The notes under the pieces: model-generated
What the model was told of the DNA's origin: nothing
Seen by the model: the letters and a program-made list of their open reading frames with translations, nothing else
The model's database searches: none
Made by a program: the position numbers and the translations under genes
Shown here: positions 53,581 through 64,000 of the stretch, piece after piece
Layout of the letters: each line of letters begins with the position of its first letter
Position numbering within the stretch: the first letter of the stretch is position 1
From: Coprinellus micaceus
Lineage: Eukaryota > Basidiomycota > Agaricomycetes > Agaricales > Psathyrellaceae
Reading direction: 5' to 3'
DNA: 64,000 bases
Assembly (NCBI GenBank): GCA_951394405.1
Contig: OX596335.1
Coordinates: 744,001-808,000 of the forward strand

Positions 53581-55002
53581 TTAGTAAATCGTAGTAAGCT
53601 GTGCGATTGGGAGCACATACTTTTTCATCCTCGACACAATATTCTTGAACAGCTTGAACTTCCTGCTCCACTTCGGTCCAGTTTTGCCACTAGCACCTCC
53701 CAGTTGCTTCTTTCCGGTACCTTTTTCCGGTGGAGACAGGGAAGAAGGGCTGCACGAGCTCTCCCCAGAGGAGGATGAGGAGGAGGAAGAGGATGAGTCA
53801 GAGAGGTCTTTCCGCTCGTACCCAGTAGAGATGTCGATGGAAACACGGGAGGTGATAGTCCCAGCGTGGGTTGCTTCCTCTGTAGAGGTGGGGAAAGGGT
53901 GTTAGGAAAACATGCGAAAGGAAAGATCTATCGAACACGAACCAAGGTATATCGACCTTTCACCCCAGCTGATCACCACGCTCCTCCTCAACGGACTCGC
54001 CCTCGGCCTGCTTCCGTACCCACTCCCACACCCATCGGAATCGTACCCACCGCTATGCCGATGCAGCCACCTCCCTGAGTTCCGCCTCCCCCTGGACATC
54101 GACCGCCTCTTCCTTCTTTCATCAAAAACGTGCGGCGCGATCCCTGAGATGACGTCGCGCGACGAGGGCTTGTAGGTGAAGTTGAAGAAAGGGCCATTTT
54201 GTTGTCCCTTTGGGTGCGATTGGAAACTGAATCGGGGTTGGGAGGGAGGCGTTAGTGACAAGGCGTGTGAGATGGTCGCGGAGAGGAGTTGGCTGGGCGG
54301 GAGGGGTTCGAAACGTTGGGGAGGCTGTTGATACTGAGGGGGTTCGATATATTCTTGTTGCTGGGTGTCATGGCCGTCGTGTGATAGCGAGATGGACGAA
54401 AAGGGGTTTGGCAAACAGAGCAAGCTCGATCCTGCCAACCCCGTCTCCAGAGGCAACACCTCTTCATCAACTTCCCGCGTCGTCGTCGAGGACTTCAGCA
54501 ACGTCACCGACGACGGCGGCTCCAACCCTGGAGGTGCTTCCAACGACTCCGCAAGCAACTCCGAAGGCGGTGTAGGTGTGGTCAGTCTGGGCGAAGAGTC
54601 ACATCCCGCTGAACCCGCGCCCAGGACCGCTGGGGGCGAATTGGAGTCAGTATCCGACGCGCTCGGCGAGTCAGGTGTGATGTCTTCGCCTTCTTGCGCA
54701 GCCTCGTCTTGAACTTGAGCCTGTGTCAAGGGGGGCTCAACCCCTCCAGACTCAGCGGCTCCTGCCCCCCTTTCCCCGCCACCGTTCCTATCGTCCTCCC
54801 CAACGTCCCCACCTAGATCCAAAACCCAAGTCACTTTTTCTGAGCTTGGTGGGGTGGCTTTCTCTTTCTCCTCTTTTTCCCCGACGACGGTGGCAGCGGC
54901 TTCGGTGACCTCGCAGACTTCTTGCACTAGATCGATGGCTTCTTCAGACGTTGAACCCGGAAGGGTGGTGGCAAAGTTCTTCGGCGTCGTGGTATCGGCC
55001 AT
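53581..55002 (-). CDS. Disordered Pro/Ser-rich protein with basic C-terminal helix
   Basis: Two exons (53964-55002, 53581-53879) join in frame to 445 residues. The intron uses donor GTGAAA and acceptor CTACAG, turning the frame into ISWEEATHAGTITSRVSIDI. The N-terminal 200 residues are acidic with Pro/Ser/Thr (VLDLGGDVGEDDRNGG). The middle is Gln/Pro-rich (EYIEPPQYQQPPQRFEPLPP). Next come an FFNFTYKPSSRD segment and an Arg/Ser stretch (RRKRRSMSRGRRNSGR). The C-terminus has a polyserine run of nine residues followed by a basic amphipathic segment, KWSRKFKLFKNIVSRMKK. No family was recognised. The basic tail could contact membrane or nucleic acid; that is inference. Confidence 0.6.
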
Positions 55003-56210
55003 GTTGTGAGGTTCTGTGGCGCCGTGAGGTGAATTGGCGACTTTTGCCTCAAGATTGCAGGGGTCCGAGGAGGTGGTGTAGAGTCAGATACCAGCCAGCT
55101 CAGCAACAACCTGGTCAACGTTGACGATACGGGCCCAGCGTCGTTATCGTCTACACTTGTCGATCTCAAAAAGACTTGCAAGGCGGAGGAAGAAGCGGAG
55201 GGAGAACGAAGAGACGAAGGGAGGAATGAAGTCAGAAGGAAAGGAAGCGAAAGAAGTGCTGCGACCTGGTCGGCTAATCGACTCAGCGAAAGGGTGTTGT
55301 TGCCGCCAACGCGTTTGTAGTAAACGGGTTTATCAAATATGAAAAGATAACGACGGGAGAGATGATGCTACTGATGACTCCTCACCACAATTGTCCTTTT
55401 CAATTCAAGTTCTCTCAGCCCCTTCACTCCAAGCTCGGTATAGTTCATATCTACCAGGGGCTTCCAATTCTTCATGGAATAGGTAGGCAGGCGCTTGGCT
55501 TATGGGGATTCTGCGAACGCCGAGGCGGGTCGGGTCCCTCATCATGTCGTCATTGGAATCGTACCTGCCGAGCTAGCGAGTAACAAAGCACGCGCGTCGC
55601 GAACTGAAGGTCACTGAAGGTTGGCAAGAGGGAGGGAGATGGCTGGAGATGGGTCCTTGAATATCCCAAGAGGAACATAAGGAGGTTGAACGGAACAAGA
55701 GTTTTTTACCATGTGTACCTGACACTAGACGTCAGTTATATTGCTGTTGTTGCTGTGGATCTGAAGATATGACCATTGTTCATACCCCGACGTTCTGGCC
55801 AGCGACAACCCCCAGCGCCGGGAGTCAAGCATTTACCAAGCTGATTCCAAGCAACCCATCGATCAGCCATGGCAACGGAGGTTCGAGAATGCCAATCCAG
55901 AGTTACGGTGAGCCCGCACAAAGGACAACGCGATGTCATGGCTAGCCAAACCGGGCTACACTAGCCTCCGTCCCTCAGAGGAATGGTAACGAGCTGCTCG
56001 GATAACGGTGAAAGGTAGACTGGAAACCAACGGGAGTTTAGCACACACGAAATGAACGCCCGTTACACTTCAGTGATCACAGGCAACGTTAGGGTTCCAC
56101 GTTCAACGTTGGAAATGGACAGGAATAGCCCCGACTGAACCTTGATAAGAAGTGCGATATCAGTACATGCAGTAAAAATACAGGGGTTGGGAGTATGAGA
56201 GATAGAGGAC
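55003..56210. other. Intergenic, 1.2 kb
   Basis: 5' flank of the disordered-protein gene and 3' flank of CSN7. No gene or RNA was recognised; open frames such as 55121-55342 lack support. Confidence 0.45.
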
Positions 56211-57389
56211 TCAGAACTTGTTCTTCTTCCTCAGTGGCTTCGTCGCACTATCCTGGGAGACCCTACTTGTGAAACCGTAAGCACGCTTATCCCGCCCAGG
56301 CTTCAATACTGATACGTACTTGCGCAGCTTCCTCCCCTCAATGGTTGGTTCGTCCACATCCATAGCCTCCATGGCCCTTCCGCCTCCCCTCCCTTCCCCA
56401 TGGTGACCCCCCAAGCCCATCCTCTCCGAGATATCGCCAAACACATTACGCCTGCTACCCCCAGCACCGCCCTTGTTCCCATCCTTCGACGACTTCTCAT
56501 GCACCTCCTTGAGTGTGTGCTGCAGTGCCTTGTCGTACTCGCCCTGAATCGTCTTTTGCGAAGCAGCTTCGGCGGCGATGGACGAGATTTTAGAGTCGAG
56601 GGTCTGGAGGACTTGAGAGGTCGTCGAGGCCCAGTTCTGCAACGCCCGCAACAGCTCGTCCACTCGGCTCGGTTCGACGTCCCGGCCCATCGTGTACTCG
56701 ACCTCGAGTTGTTCTTCCTTCTGGTCGAGCTTCCCGCGGAGAATGTCTTGGTAGATCGCGTCGATGATCAGGTCCTCGAGCTCTCGGACGTTGGGCATGT
56801 CGAGTTGGGTGAGGAGGGTGGTGTAAGGCAAGATGCGGCTCTCAGACGCCAAGGAAACGATGGAGAGGTACTTGAGTTTGGTGATTTGAGCTGCGTTGAG
56901 GGGCGGAAGGACATCTTTGTGTTCTGTTGGGCAGAGGAACGATTGAAAGTATCTCAGCGCCAAGAACCTCGCGGAAGTGAAATGATGGACGCACGAACGT
57001 AGTCCTGATAGGTCTTGTACGCGAACAGCTGAAGAAGCGACAGAAACTTGGTGTGCTGGTCGTTCTTTCCAAGCTACAAATCCGTTACGGCCATGAAGAG
57101 CGTATCCGTGGCATGGATGCAGATAGGATGCACCATCAAGTGGCAACGCGAGCGATTCAAGTGATTCATTGTCGATGAAAGTCAAACCTCTCATCAGCTA
57201 CTCATCACACCTATCAGATACAAGGCGTACCTCCTGGATGTTGGGCATCTCCAACAGCTCAGAGAACACCAGCACGCCATGTGCGCTCGTCGCATCCTGA
57301 ATGAGCTTGGCCGCTGCAGCGCCTTTCGCCGACTTGGCCATGAGGAGGAACGGTTCGAGCTTTGCAGAGAAGTTTGACCCTAGATCCAT
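56211..57389 (-). CDS. CSN7: COP9 signalosome subunit 7 (PCI domain)
   Basis: Three exons (57231-57389, 56995-57073, 56211-56923) give 316 residues. The N-terminus ([20 protein letters not shown], then [20 protein letters not shown]) and [15 protein letters not shown] form the helical repeats. The PCI winged-helix part contains [60 protein letters not shown] and the coiled C-terminal helix. After about residue 240 the tail is Gly-rich and basic ([17 protein letters not shown], ending LRKKNKF), possibly a nuclear-localisation signal. CSN7 is a scaffold subunit of the COP9 signalosome, which removes Nedd8 from cullins and so tunes SCF ligases, including those using F-box proteins like its neighbour. 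Confidence 0.9.
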
Positions 57390-57843
57390 CTTTGTTCTTT
57401 AAGTAGTGGGGCTTGAATGTATGTTGTACTCGAGGGAACGCCAAGGCGGAGAGGAGGAGATGAAGGATGGGATGCGAGTTGTGGAAACTGCCCTAAGTAA
57501 GCGCTCGGTGCATAGTACGCCAGTTGCCTCTGAATCAAGCAGGGACAAATACTGCGCCCACATTGACAGGTCAAAGCAAACCTTGCGTTCCATTCACGGT
57601 GCTTGGATTGGAATTCGGGAAGTAGATGTGTAGAATACGATGAAGGACTCTTAGCGTGTATGCAAATTGTTAAATATAATGTCAATGCGAGTGTAACATG
57701 GGGGAGGAAGACTTCTGAGTTCAATCTTCCCCAAATGGCGGCGCCTCTACCAGAAGTCCGCGGGTCTTCATGGGTGTCGAATATGCTCACCCAGAATATG
57801 TCTAACGTCCAGGGATGAATGCCTCGGGCGCCACCCTTGCGGA
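57390..57843. other. Short intergenic between CSN7 and F-box gene
   Basis: 5' flank of CSN7 and 3' flank of the F-box gene on the same strand. Nothing else was recognised. Confidence 0.5.
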
Positions 57844-59715
57844 CTATGCTTCATAGTCTAATCCCTCCACCCACCAGCCCCGCTTCTCCCAAACGACATC
57901 CTTTGCGACCGTCAGAAGAACGTCCAGCTCACCCGGCTTGAGGTCGCATTCCGAGAAATTCCTAAAATCCAGGATCGCCAATGGTTCCCATTTTTCTGAC
58001 GCAGCTTCGAATTTTCCTCGCCTCTCCTTGAGCGTGTCCGCCAAGTCGATGTGGTACCCTTTCCTCTCGACAGGGAACCCTGCCGTCTTTCTCCTCCGCC
58101 GAGTATCGTAATTCCATGGGACTCCATAGGTGGACACGAATGCTTGGAGGCGAGGAAATGGTACCGACCCTGACGACACTTCGTTTCCACGAATCGCGTC
58201 GAACACGTCGTAGCAGTCCACACAGGGACCACACCTCAGGATTTCCAAAGGCGTGGAATGCGCAAGGACTGCCCAGAGGTCGCGGGGCACCTCCGCCGCG
58301 AGGGTGAGCACCCGGAGGTTAGCGAAGGTCCATCCGGATTGATAGTGCCGGGGATCACTAAATGGCACCTTCCCTTTGGTCTCGAGGTACGTGCTGGGTT
58401 GGCAGAGTTCGTCGTGAACGGTAGCTGGTATGGTGCGTCGGGTTCCGTCGACCAAGGGATGTGTGATGGGCTCCTGCCAGAATGTAACGACACTGTTCGT
58501 GCGAATCCTGACTTCCTTGGGGGAGATAATCGAGCCATGGGCGTGAGCGATTGCGGAAAAGAGTTCGTGGAGGTTCTCGTCGGGGACTGCTCCGCAGGAG
58601 AAACTAAACCCCTTGGAGAAAAGGCGAATGCGCAACAATATCGCGACGAGTGTCCTCCAGTCGGATGCCTGGATGTGGAGATCTTTCAAAGATACCTGGA
58701 AGAGCGCTTCCTGTGGAAACGACCCATCGGTTGGAGGGGGGAAGTTGACGCCAACCTCGATCGAGGACAGCTGGGTGTCACATCGACGGAGAAGGTCAAA
58801 TAGATTATCCATCACGCCTTCATTTTGGTAGATTCTGACGATCTTGAGAGATTCGGGAGCGATGAGGGGGCAGGCAAACGACAAAGTGTAACCCGTGGCC
58901 CAGAATCGACGGAGTTTTGGAGCCTGGCACACTAAGTATTGGCCGATATCGGAAGAATGTGGATCTCCCCAGTCCCTGGCGGGGTCTGATATGAGAAGGT
59001 CTTGCAAGAGATCAAAGGAGCCCCGGAAATCTTCGAATATACGTCGGATTGGATCAAGGTCGAGGCGTAGACGAAGAGAACGGAACTTTGTGGGGTATTG
59101 CCGAATAGTTTCGACAATCACATCCATGGCATCCGGGGTTCCAAGAGACGTAGAGTCGCCCTCCGAGGAGTCGACGTTCAGGTCGATAGGAACTTTCTCA
59201 GCGTTCCTCCAGATGAACCCCAAAAGCTCAGGTTTGGTGTTCTTTCCAACCCGAATGTAAGACCACATTTGGGGAGCGTTGCGGACAAGAGCCCGCCAGA
59301 AATGGGAAACTTGGCAGAAGGTTAGAATGGTGGGATTTGGATTTGCAGGAGGGGATTCGAAGTCGTCACCGACAAAGGTCAGGACGTTGAACGAGAGGAT
59401 TTTGCAGAGCAATTCGGGAGGAAGCTGGGATATCGGCGACAGGGCGTTCCGCTGTCTCTTTAGATCCGTCAGCTCAAGCTCGAGCTGCGATATACGAGCC
59501 TCGAGAGCCTGTCGATCCGCGTGGAGTTGGTCCATCTGATACTTGACTTGGTTATCGGGGAGTGAGCTGAAGTTCAAAGAGCGTTCACAACTTCCCCGCA
59601 AATGTGTACCGTGTGAAACCGGCTGTCGGCGAGCGCCCAAATCAACCGGGGCTTGGTCGTGAAAAGCAAGTACTGGTGCCCGAATGGACATGTAATTCTC
59701 TAGCCCTATGTACAC
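57844..59715 (-). CDS. F-box protein
   Basis: Single exon, 623 residues. After an N-terminal extension a coiled coil (residues 60-92: MDQLHADRQALEARISQLELELTDLKRQRNA in the genome frame) leads directly into the F-box (LPPELLCKILSFNVLTF ... CQVSHFWRALVRNAPQMW, residues about 98-150). A leucine-rich substrate-binding region follows. This coiled coil plus ISQLPPEL arrangement is characteristic of mushroom F-box proteins. The ATG at 59715 is the first in frame; the Met at about residue 61, just before the coiled coil, is an alternative start that would match other family members better. The predicted role is SCF substrate receptor. Confidence 0.8.
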   Translation of the reverse strand: MYIGLENYMSIRAPVLAFHDQAPVDLGARRQPVSHGTHLRGSCERSLNFSSLPDNQVKYQMDQLHADRQALEARISQLELELTDLKRQRNALSPISQLPPELLCKILSFNVLTFVGDDFESPPANPNPTILTFCQVSHFWRALVRNAPQMWSYIRVGKNTKPELLGFIWRNAEKVPIDLNVDSSEGDSTSLGTPDAMDVIVETIRQYPTKFRSLRLRLDLDPIRRIFEDFRGSFDLLQDLLISDPARDWGDPHSSDIGQYLVCQAPKLRRFWATGYTLSFACPLIAPESLKIVRIYQNEGVMDNLFDLLRRCDTQLSSIEVGVNFPPPTDGSFPQEALFQVSLKDLHIQASDWRTLVAILLRIRLFSKGFSFSCGAVPDENLHELFSAIAHAHGSIISPKEVRIRTNSVVTFWQEPITHPLVDGTRRTIPATVHDELCQPSTYLETKGKVPFSDPRHYQSGWTFANLRVLTLAAEVPRDLWAVLAHSTPLEILRCGPCVDCYDVFDAIRGNEVSSGSVPFPRLQAFVSTYGVPWNYDTRRRRKTAGFPVERKGYHIDLADTLKERRGKFEAASEKWEPLAILDFRNFSECDLKPGELDVLLTVAKDVVWEKRGWWVEGLDYEA

Positions 59716-60012
59716 AAGGGTGAAGTAAAGAGGGTAGTCTACGAATTAGTTTCTTTTTTAAAAAGTGACCTAGGAACCCAGTGGAAACAAAGGAGGCAAC
59801 GCAATACCAAGGTCCAGAAAGCCCAATGGACATTGACCAAAGGCCCAGAAGCATGGTGAGTGAGGTAAGCAGATCTACCTTAAAGATAACACACAGAAGT
59901 AAGTAAGGTGAGCGGGAGCGGGATGGGAAAGTAACGCGCAGTCTATGAGGTGCCTCTGTCAGCAGTAAAAGTATAAGAGGGATGAACAGTGGAGTGAAGG
60001 CGGATCAAGGCA
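59716..60012. other. Short intergenic
   Basis: 5' flank of the F-box gene and 3' flank of the transporter; nothing recognised. Confidence 0.5.
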
Positions 60013-61859
60013 CTACAACTTAGCAAGAAGCAGACCAAGGACGACATAAATAATGGTGATGGGTGGCGTGCAGACGCAATACGACCAGAAGATAGTCCGA
60101 CTGATAAGGCGTTCGAAAGAGTCGCCGGATACAGCTTGAGTGATCTAAACGAGGGTCAGTATATGAAACACAGCCTGAAGCCGTGGAAACAGGCATACCT
60201 GGGCGAGGGTCAGGGCAGGAGGTGAGGCCAGCAGGATGATGTTGCAGACAACGAACACGGGACTAGGGAACCGTGATCAGTGTCCGTGATCAGTGTGAAT
60301 GTTAGGCGGACTCACTCATCGAACACTCTGTGGAAATCATAACGCGTGGCGAGCGTCATGAGAGGGAGGATAACAATGGGCGTGATGACCATCCTCGCCG
60401 CCACTGCAAGAATAACCGTCCTCGTCTCATTGGGCTTGACCGGTGGCGGTTTCTTTACATTTCCATCCAAGTCTTGCTCAGGGGCAGGAGTATAAAAATA
60501 CGCCCCCAGGACAATCAGGGTCAAGGGGACTGCGCACTTGCCTGCGGAGTTGATAGCACCATTGACGGGCTGGAGATGGTGGGTAAGGGCGTGTTGGAGG
60601 GGTGGAATGCACGCGACAATGAGGGAGAACAATGCGGCCCACAATGAAACGGTCATGAAATCCAGGAAGGCTGCCCATGTACGACCGAACTTCTCAGGCA
60701 ACGAGGTGAACCATGATCGGCGAGGAGTTACTCCGGCCTCGTAGTCGATATCCGTGTGCGATGGATGGTGACAATTGTCATAACAATCAAGGTGGGTCCG
60801 AGAGTCGTTAGGTGAGTTGGGGAAGGAGTTGTAGAATGTCGTCCTCCGGCGCTGGGCAATGGGCCGAACAGAAGCAGCTGGAGTTGAGTCACCCGAAAAC
60901 GGTGGGAGCGGGGAAGACACGCCCTTGGGCGACGCGACAAGGGCATCGTCGTCAGAGTCGCTATCATTTACGAAAGTCGTTGAAGAGTGATGCGTGTGCT
61001 GAGCGATGCTGCTCGAGGACGCTTCGAGGTCTGCCGCAAGAAGAGGCGTACATTCGTCATCGACATGGCCACTCCGCCTGGGTATGATTTCGGTATCGGC
61101 GCGCGATAAGAGTCGAATCCCGTAGCTGTAGCGGATAACCATGCCAAGCGTGCTGTACATCGTCAGGTAGGTGAGAGCGCGCCCAAGCATGATGTTTTTG
61201 CTGTCATCGGGCCCCCACATGAGTTCTGGGACTGCAACCACGAGGCTCTGCATGAGGGCGATAGGCAGTGAATTAGAGTTCATGAACATCGCAGCAGCCA
61301 TGACGAAGCTCCTGCGCAAAGGTGTTAGACAACGTGTAGCTCGTATAGCACACGTCGTACCGTTGGGACCGACGCAGCTTGAAGATGTGGCCGAGCATCG
61401 AGCCCACACCCATCGAGACCAATGTCACAATGGTGAAGTAGATGGGGATGACCCATAGTTCCTTGAGCTTCTCTGAATATCGATAACGTCAGGGTTTAGG
61501 ATTTAGGCACGTCCGACGTCAAGAATACCTGGTGTGAGGTATAATGCCACCTTCGAGAAGAGAAGGGCCGGGGTCAAAAGTGACACATTTAGACGGTTAA
61601 GTTGCTGAAAACACCGCGTCAGTGCGCAGAAGAGTTGGGGAGTCCATGGGCGCACCTTTTGGGTTTTCTTATCAAGAATACCCTTCGACGCGAGTATGTA
61701 GCCTGCTGAGCATACTAGAACGACTTCGAGAATGGACTATCGCGACGAGATAAGCCAAATGGTTTCAGACCAACGACGGCAACATACATTGAATACTGCG
61801 AGAAATAGGGAGCCAAATGGCGTCGACGATCCACCGGCGAGGCTGGGGTCGACAGGCAT
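60013..61859 (-). CDS. Auxin-efflux-carrier family (PIN-like) membrane transporter
   Basis: About eight exons; the first is 61788-61859 (MPVDPSLAGGSSTPFGSLFLAVFN) and the last ends at the stop at 60013-60015. Hydrophobic segments in order: SILEVVLVCSAGYILASKG, LNVSLLTPALLFSKVALYL, LWVIPIYFTIVTLVSMGVG, SFVMAAAMFMNSNSLPIALMQSLV. A hydrophilic loop of about 170 residues follows (acidic, Ser-rich, SDSDSDDDALVASPKG). The C-terminal bundle is FLDFMTVSLWAALFSLIVACI, CAVPLTLIVLGAYFY, VILAVAARMVITPIVILPLM, PVFVVCNIILLASPPALTLAQ and a final helix, TIIYVVLGLLLAKL. This is the 5+5 helix plan with a central loop of the family. The NSNSLP and CAVPL patches sit where the crossover elements lie. In fungi these proteins sit in the ER or plasma membrane; the substrate is unknown. 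Confidence 0.85.
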
Positions 61860-63473
61860 ACGATATATTGCCCTGGTGAGTGAGGCTTGGATGAAAGCGC
61901 TGAGAAAGTGGTGGAGTTGGGATGAACGCAATCGTCGAAGCTTTTAAGGGCTCGGGAATAATTGGTGTGCTGTTGTACTGCCACATCAATGACGCACGTT
62001 CCTCATGGGCGCCAAGCGCTGGAGGTGCCTCGCGTTATCAAAGCGCTGTGGAGCAGCCTCGAAGGTTCTCGGAATCTCGAACTGATCTCGAAGGCACCTA
62101 GCCGAAAGCTCAGTATTCCTTCGGGGGGGATGGGACACTCACTGACGGGGAAAAGCTGCTGGGCTGCCAGTGGCGGGCCGACTTGTGGGTCCTTGTTGGC
62201 TCACGACCAGGCATAGTACCATTCAGAACGCTATTGTCCTGTTCATTTCGCTGAAGCCATTATTCGGCTTGAGCCGCGCTGCGGTTAAGGGGGGCGGAAG
62301 CGGGTCCGCCAAGATTTGGCCCAGCGGCGGTTATGCAAGTTCTTTATGTGGTCGAGGATACTCCAAGAAAATGCTATTGGGGGCCACGCTTCCGAGCTAG
62401 GCGAATGACTATATGGTATTGAAATGCCCTGTCGGAAGGCCCTGGTACACATCCCGAAGAAGAGACGACCCAGACTGCAAATCATGAGCTCATCCTCGAT
62501 GGCCGTGAAGATTGTGGTCACCCTAGCCCGCCCATGCCGCTAGCGAAGGCTAGCTACGTTTCCAGCAGAAAGACGATCCTATCTTTCTGAAGGGACTCTG
62601 GCCGATCCTACGGGTGCGTCAGTCGACGGATTGGAGGTTTGAAGCTTTGGGATGGTGACCGCTGGTCCGTCGGGCTCGCTGGGAAGGGTATTCCATCCCT
62701 GTCGTAAACTCTCCATTCTCTTGTGATAACCCAGATAATCTGTAGGGAGCCTCCGCACTCGCTGAGAGCTTGGTAGGCTTCCAAGGACGCCGAGACACTT
62801 GACGCGGGATTCTATCAACTTCGCTGATTCATCCCTGACTGAGGCGTGGAAGGCTAGCTTGCCTCCGATGGAAAGGGTTGCAGCCCTCCTCAAATATGGT
62901 TCCAATGACGAGTGTGAGGGGGCAGATGCGATCGCTGAAGATCTGTTGACGAGGATCCTCCAGTCGGTGATAATCATGAACCCCTCGTTGCGAAGGGGTC
63001 CGCCTGTTCCGTTTCCGGGTTGCGTGTTGCAGAAAGCAAGCATACAGAGTCGTGGCCCCACCACGTAGAGCAGACTTGGATACTTGAGACAGATCTATGC
63101 AACGGATAAGCGAGGCCCATACTCCTGAATGCTCTAAGCATTTTCGTCTTGAGTTGTGGATGGCGAACCAGGCTTTGGCCCAAGTTCGCCGTACATGAGA
63201 CACCTCTGGAGCTGGTTTATCTGGCTTAGGGCGACATGGAGGACCACAAGCGAGCCCAAAGGATGGGATGTGGGTGGTCGAAGCAAAGAAAGCTTCGCTG
63301 TCCCCAGCACCCGTCTAGCTCAGCCTCACCAACTGTCACGCTCACGTGTGCTTCCGTCACGTCACGCATGGGCGCTTAAGCTCCCCCTGGCTATCCCACA
63401 GGCAACCATTACGGGTCTCAATTTGACTTGTCTGCATATCATGCCCAGATATCAGCTAGTAGTGAAGTATGTA
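61860..63473. other. Intergenic, 1.6 kb, with possible F-box relic
   Basis: No intact gene was recognised. A minus-strand frame at 62579-63064 contains ITDWRILVNRSSAIASAPSH, which faintly resembles the leucine-rich part of F-box proteins (ASDWRTLVA in the 57844 gene). The evidence is too weak for a feature. Confidence 0.35.
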
Positions 63474-64000
63474 TTACACTTCAAATACAACATCCATGGT
63501 CTTAAACGCCGTATTCCCCGGCCACACCCTAACCGGAATCTCACACTCCACCATCTCAAGCTTCGCATTCTTCCATCCCTCCTCGCCGCCGCCAAAATCA
63601 ACCCCTCTTCCCACACCACCCGCAAGGTCAGGCTTGATTCCATCATACCCTTCGTCCAGGCTATCCTCATCCTCCTCTTGGTCGTGATCCTCAAGGAGCG
63701 CCGAGCTGATCGACCCGCCGAATAACCTGGAACCCCCACCATCAGACGAATCTTCACGACCTTCATCGCCAATCTCGTCACCGTCATGGTACTCCCGTTC
63801 CATACTCGGCGAGAGGTATGACGCAAAGAAGGCAGTCCATGACGTGCTCTTCGCCGAGCTTGCAGGCGGGCTCGTCATACCATCAACACTGCTTCGCTGA
63901 CTACCACTCACACTTCCGCCCCCAAGGCGTGGTGAAGCCGGTTTTGGCTTCTTCTTAGGGTTGGGTTTCTCCAACGGGCACGCGATGGGCAGCGCTCTCC
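63474..64000 (-). CDS. 3' part of a gene cut by the right edge, possibly arrestin-like
   Basis: An open frame runs from the window edge to the stop at 63474-63476, about 175 codons. It starts RALPIACPLEK, has a Lys/Pro-rich linker, then TSWTAFFASYLSPSMEREY, an acidic and Gly-rich segment (SALLEDHDQEEDEDSLDEGY), and ends VECEIPVRVWPGNTAFKTMDVVFEV. The end strands and the LPI(A)CPLE motif recall the C-terminal sheet of alpha-arrestins, which act as adaptors for Rsp5-dependent endocytosis. This is a guess from motif shape; the rest of the gene lies outside the window. Confidence 0.5.
   Translation of the reverse strand, partial: RALPIACPLEKPNPKKKPKPASPRLGGGSVSGSQRSSVDGMTSPPASSAKSTSWTAFFASYLSPSMEREYHDGDEIGDEGREDSSDGGGSRLFGGSISSALLEDHDQEEDEDSLDEGYDGIKPDLAGGVGRGVDFGGGEEGWKNAKLEMVECEIPVRVWPGNTAFKTMDVVFEV

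Noticed and set aside
62579..63064. Minus-strand frame with faint similarity to F-box leucine-rich region
   Set aside because: Similarity is limited to about ten residues and there is no F-box; noted only as a possible relic.
1..64000. CRISPR arrays, bacterial operons, prophage or rRNA genes
   Set aside because: None seen; intron-rich eukaryotic gene structure throughout.

Overview
The window looks like nuclear DNA of a filamentous basidiomycete, most likely an Agaricomycete. The signs are dense genes on both strands, many introns of 45-70 nt with GT...AG ends and CTAAC/CTGAC-type branch points, several F-box proteins of the mushroom type, an HNH_2-type nuclease, a caleosin, and a Tc1/mariner-type transposon remnant. 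Species was not determined. All gene models were spliced by eye. Those with explicit exon coordinates keep frame and length divisible by three.

Left arm (1-8,000): four diverged copies of a multi-C2H2 zinc-finger gene, all on the minus strand (725-1683, 2483-3731, 4369-5537, 6543-7816). Most of their introns fall at one position, just before the first zinc-binding His. Three copies look intact. The leftmost has lost finger cysteines, carries a 69-bp tandem repeat and has lost its C-terminal fingers. The copies share flanking sequence and a short upstream element, so this is a local tandem gene family.

8,550-19,500: two single-exon F-box proteins flank a 1,026-residue Ser/Pro-rich disordered protein and a 682-bp internally deleted Tc1/mariner-like element with 85-bp terminal inverted repeats and TA target duplication. 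19,681-32,020: an HNH nuclease-domain gene, thymidylate kinase, a divergently transcribed 2,008-residue UBR1-type N-recognin ubiquitin ligase, a membrane-anchored short-chain dehydrogenase (SDR) and a branched-chain aminotransferase. 32,474-36,285: a glutaminase-like ectodomain protein with a transmembrane anchor and a PPxY-bearing tail.

37,400-50,040: an F-box C-terminal remnant, a caleosin/peroxygenase, APC11, a secreted or membrane-anchored protein of unknown function, a second SDR with an 11-nt microexon, a Sar1-like small GTPase that has lost key nucleotide-binding motifs next to a broken second copy, and FKBP12. Two gene-poor stretches (45.9-49.4 kb and 50.0-53.6 kb) interrupt this arm. 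53,581-64,000: a Ser-rich protein, COP9 signalosome subunit 7, a third F-box protein, an auxin-efflux-carrier-like transporter and the 3' part of a possible arrestin-like gene at the edge.

The housekeeping genes include several ubiquitin-system components (UBR1, APC11, CSN7, three F-box proteins, a PPxY tail), but nothing shows that they form an operon-like unit. The most distinctive items are the C2H2 family with its fixed intron position, the Sar1-like pair, and the glutaminase-PPxY membrane protein.
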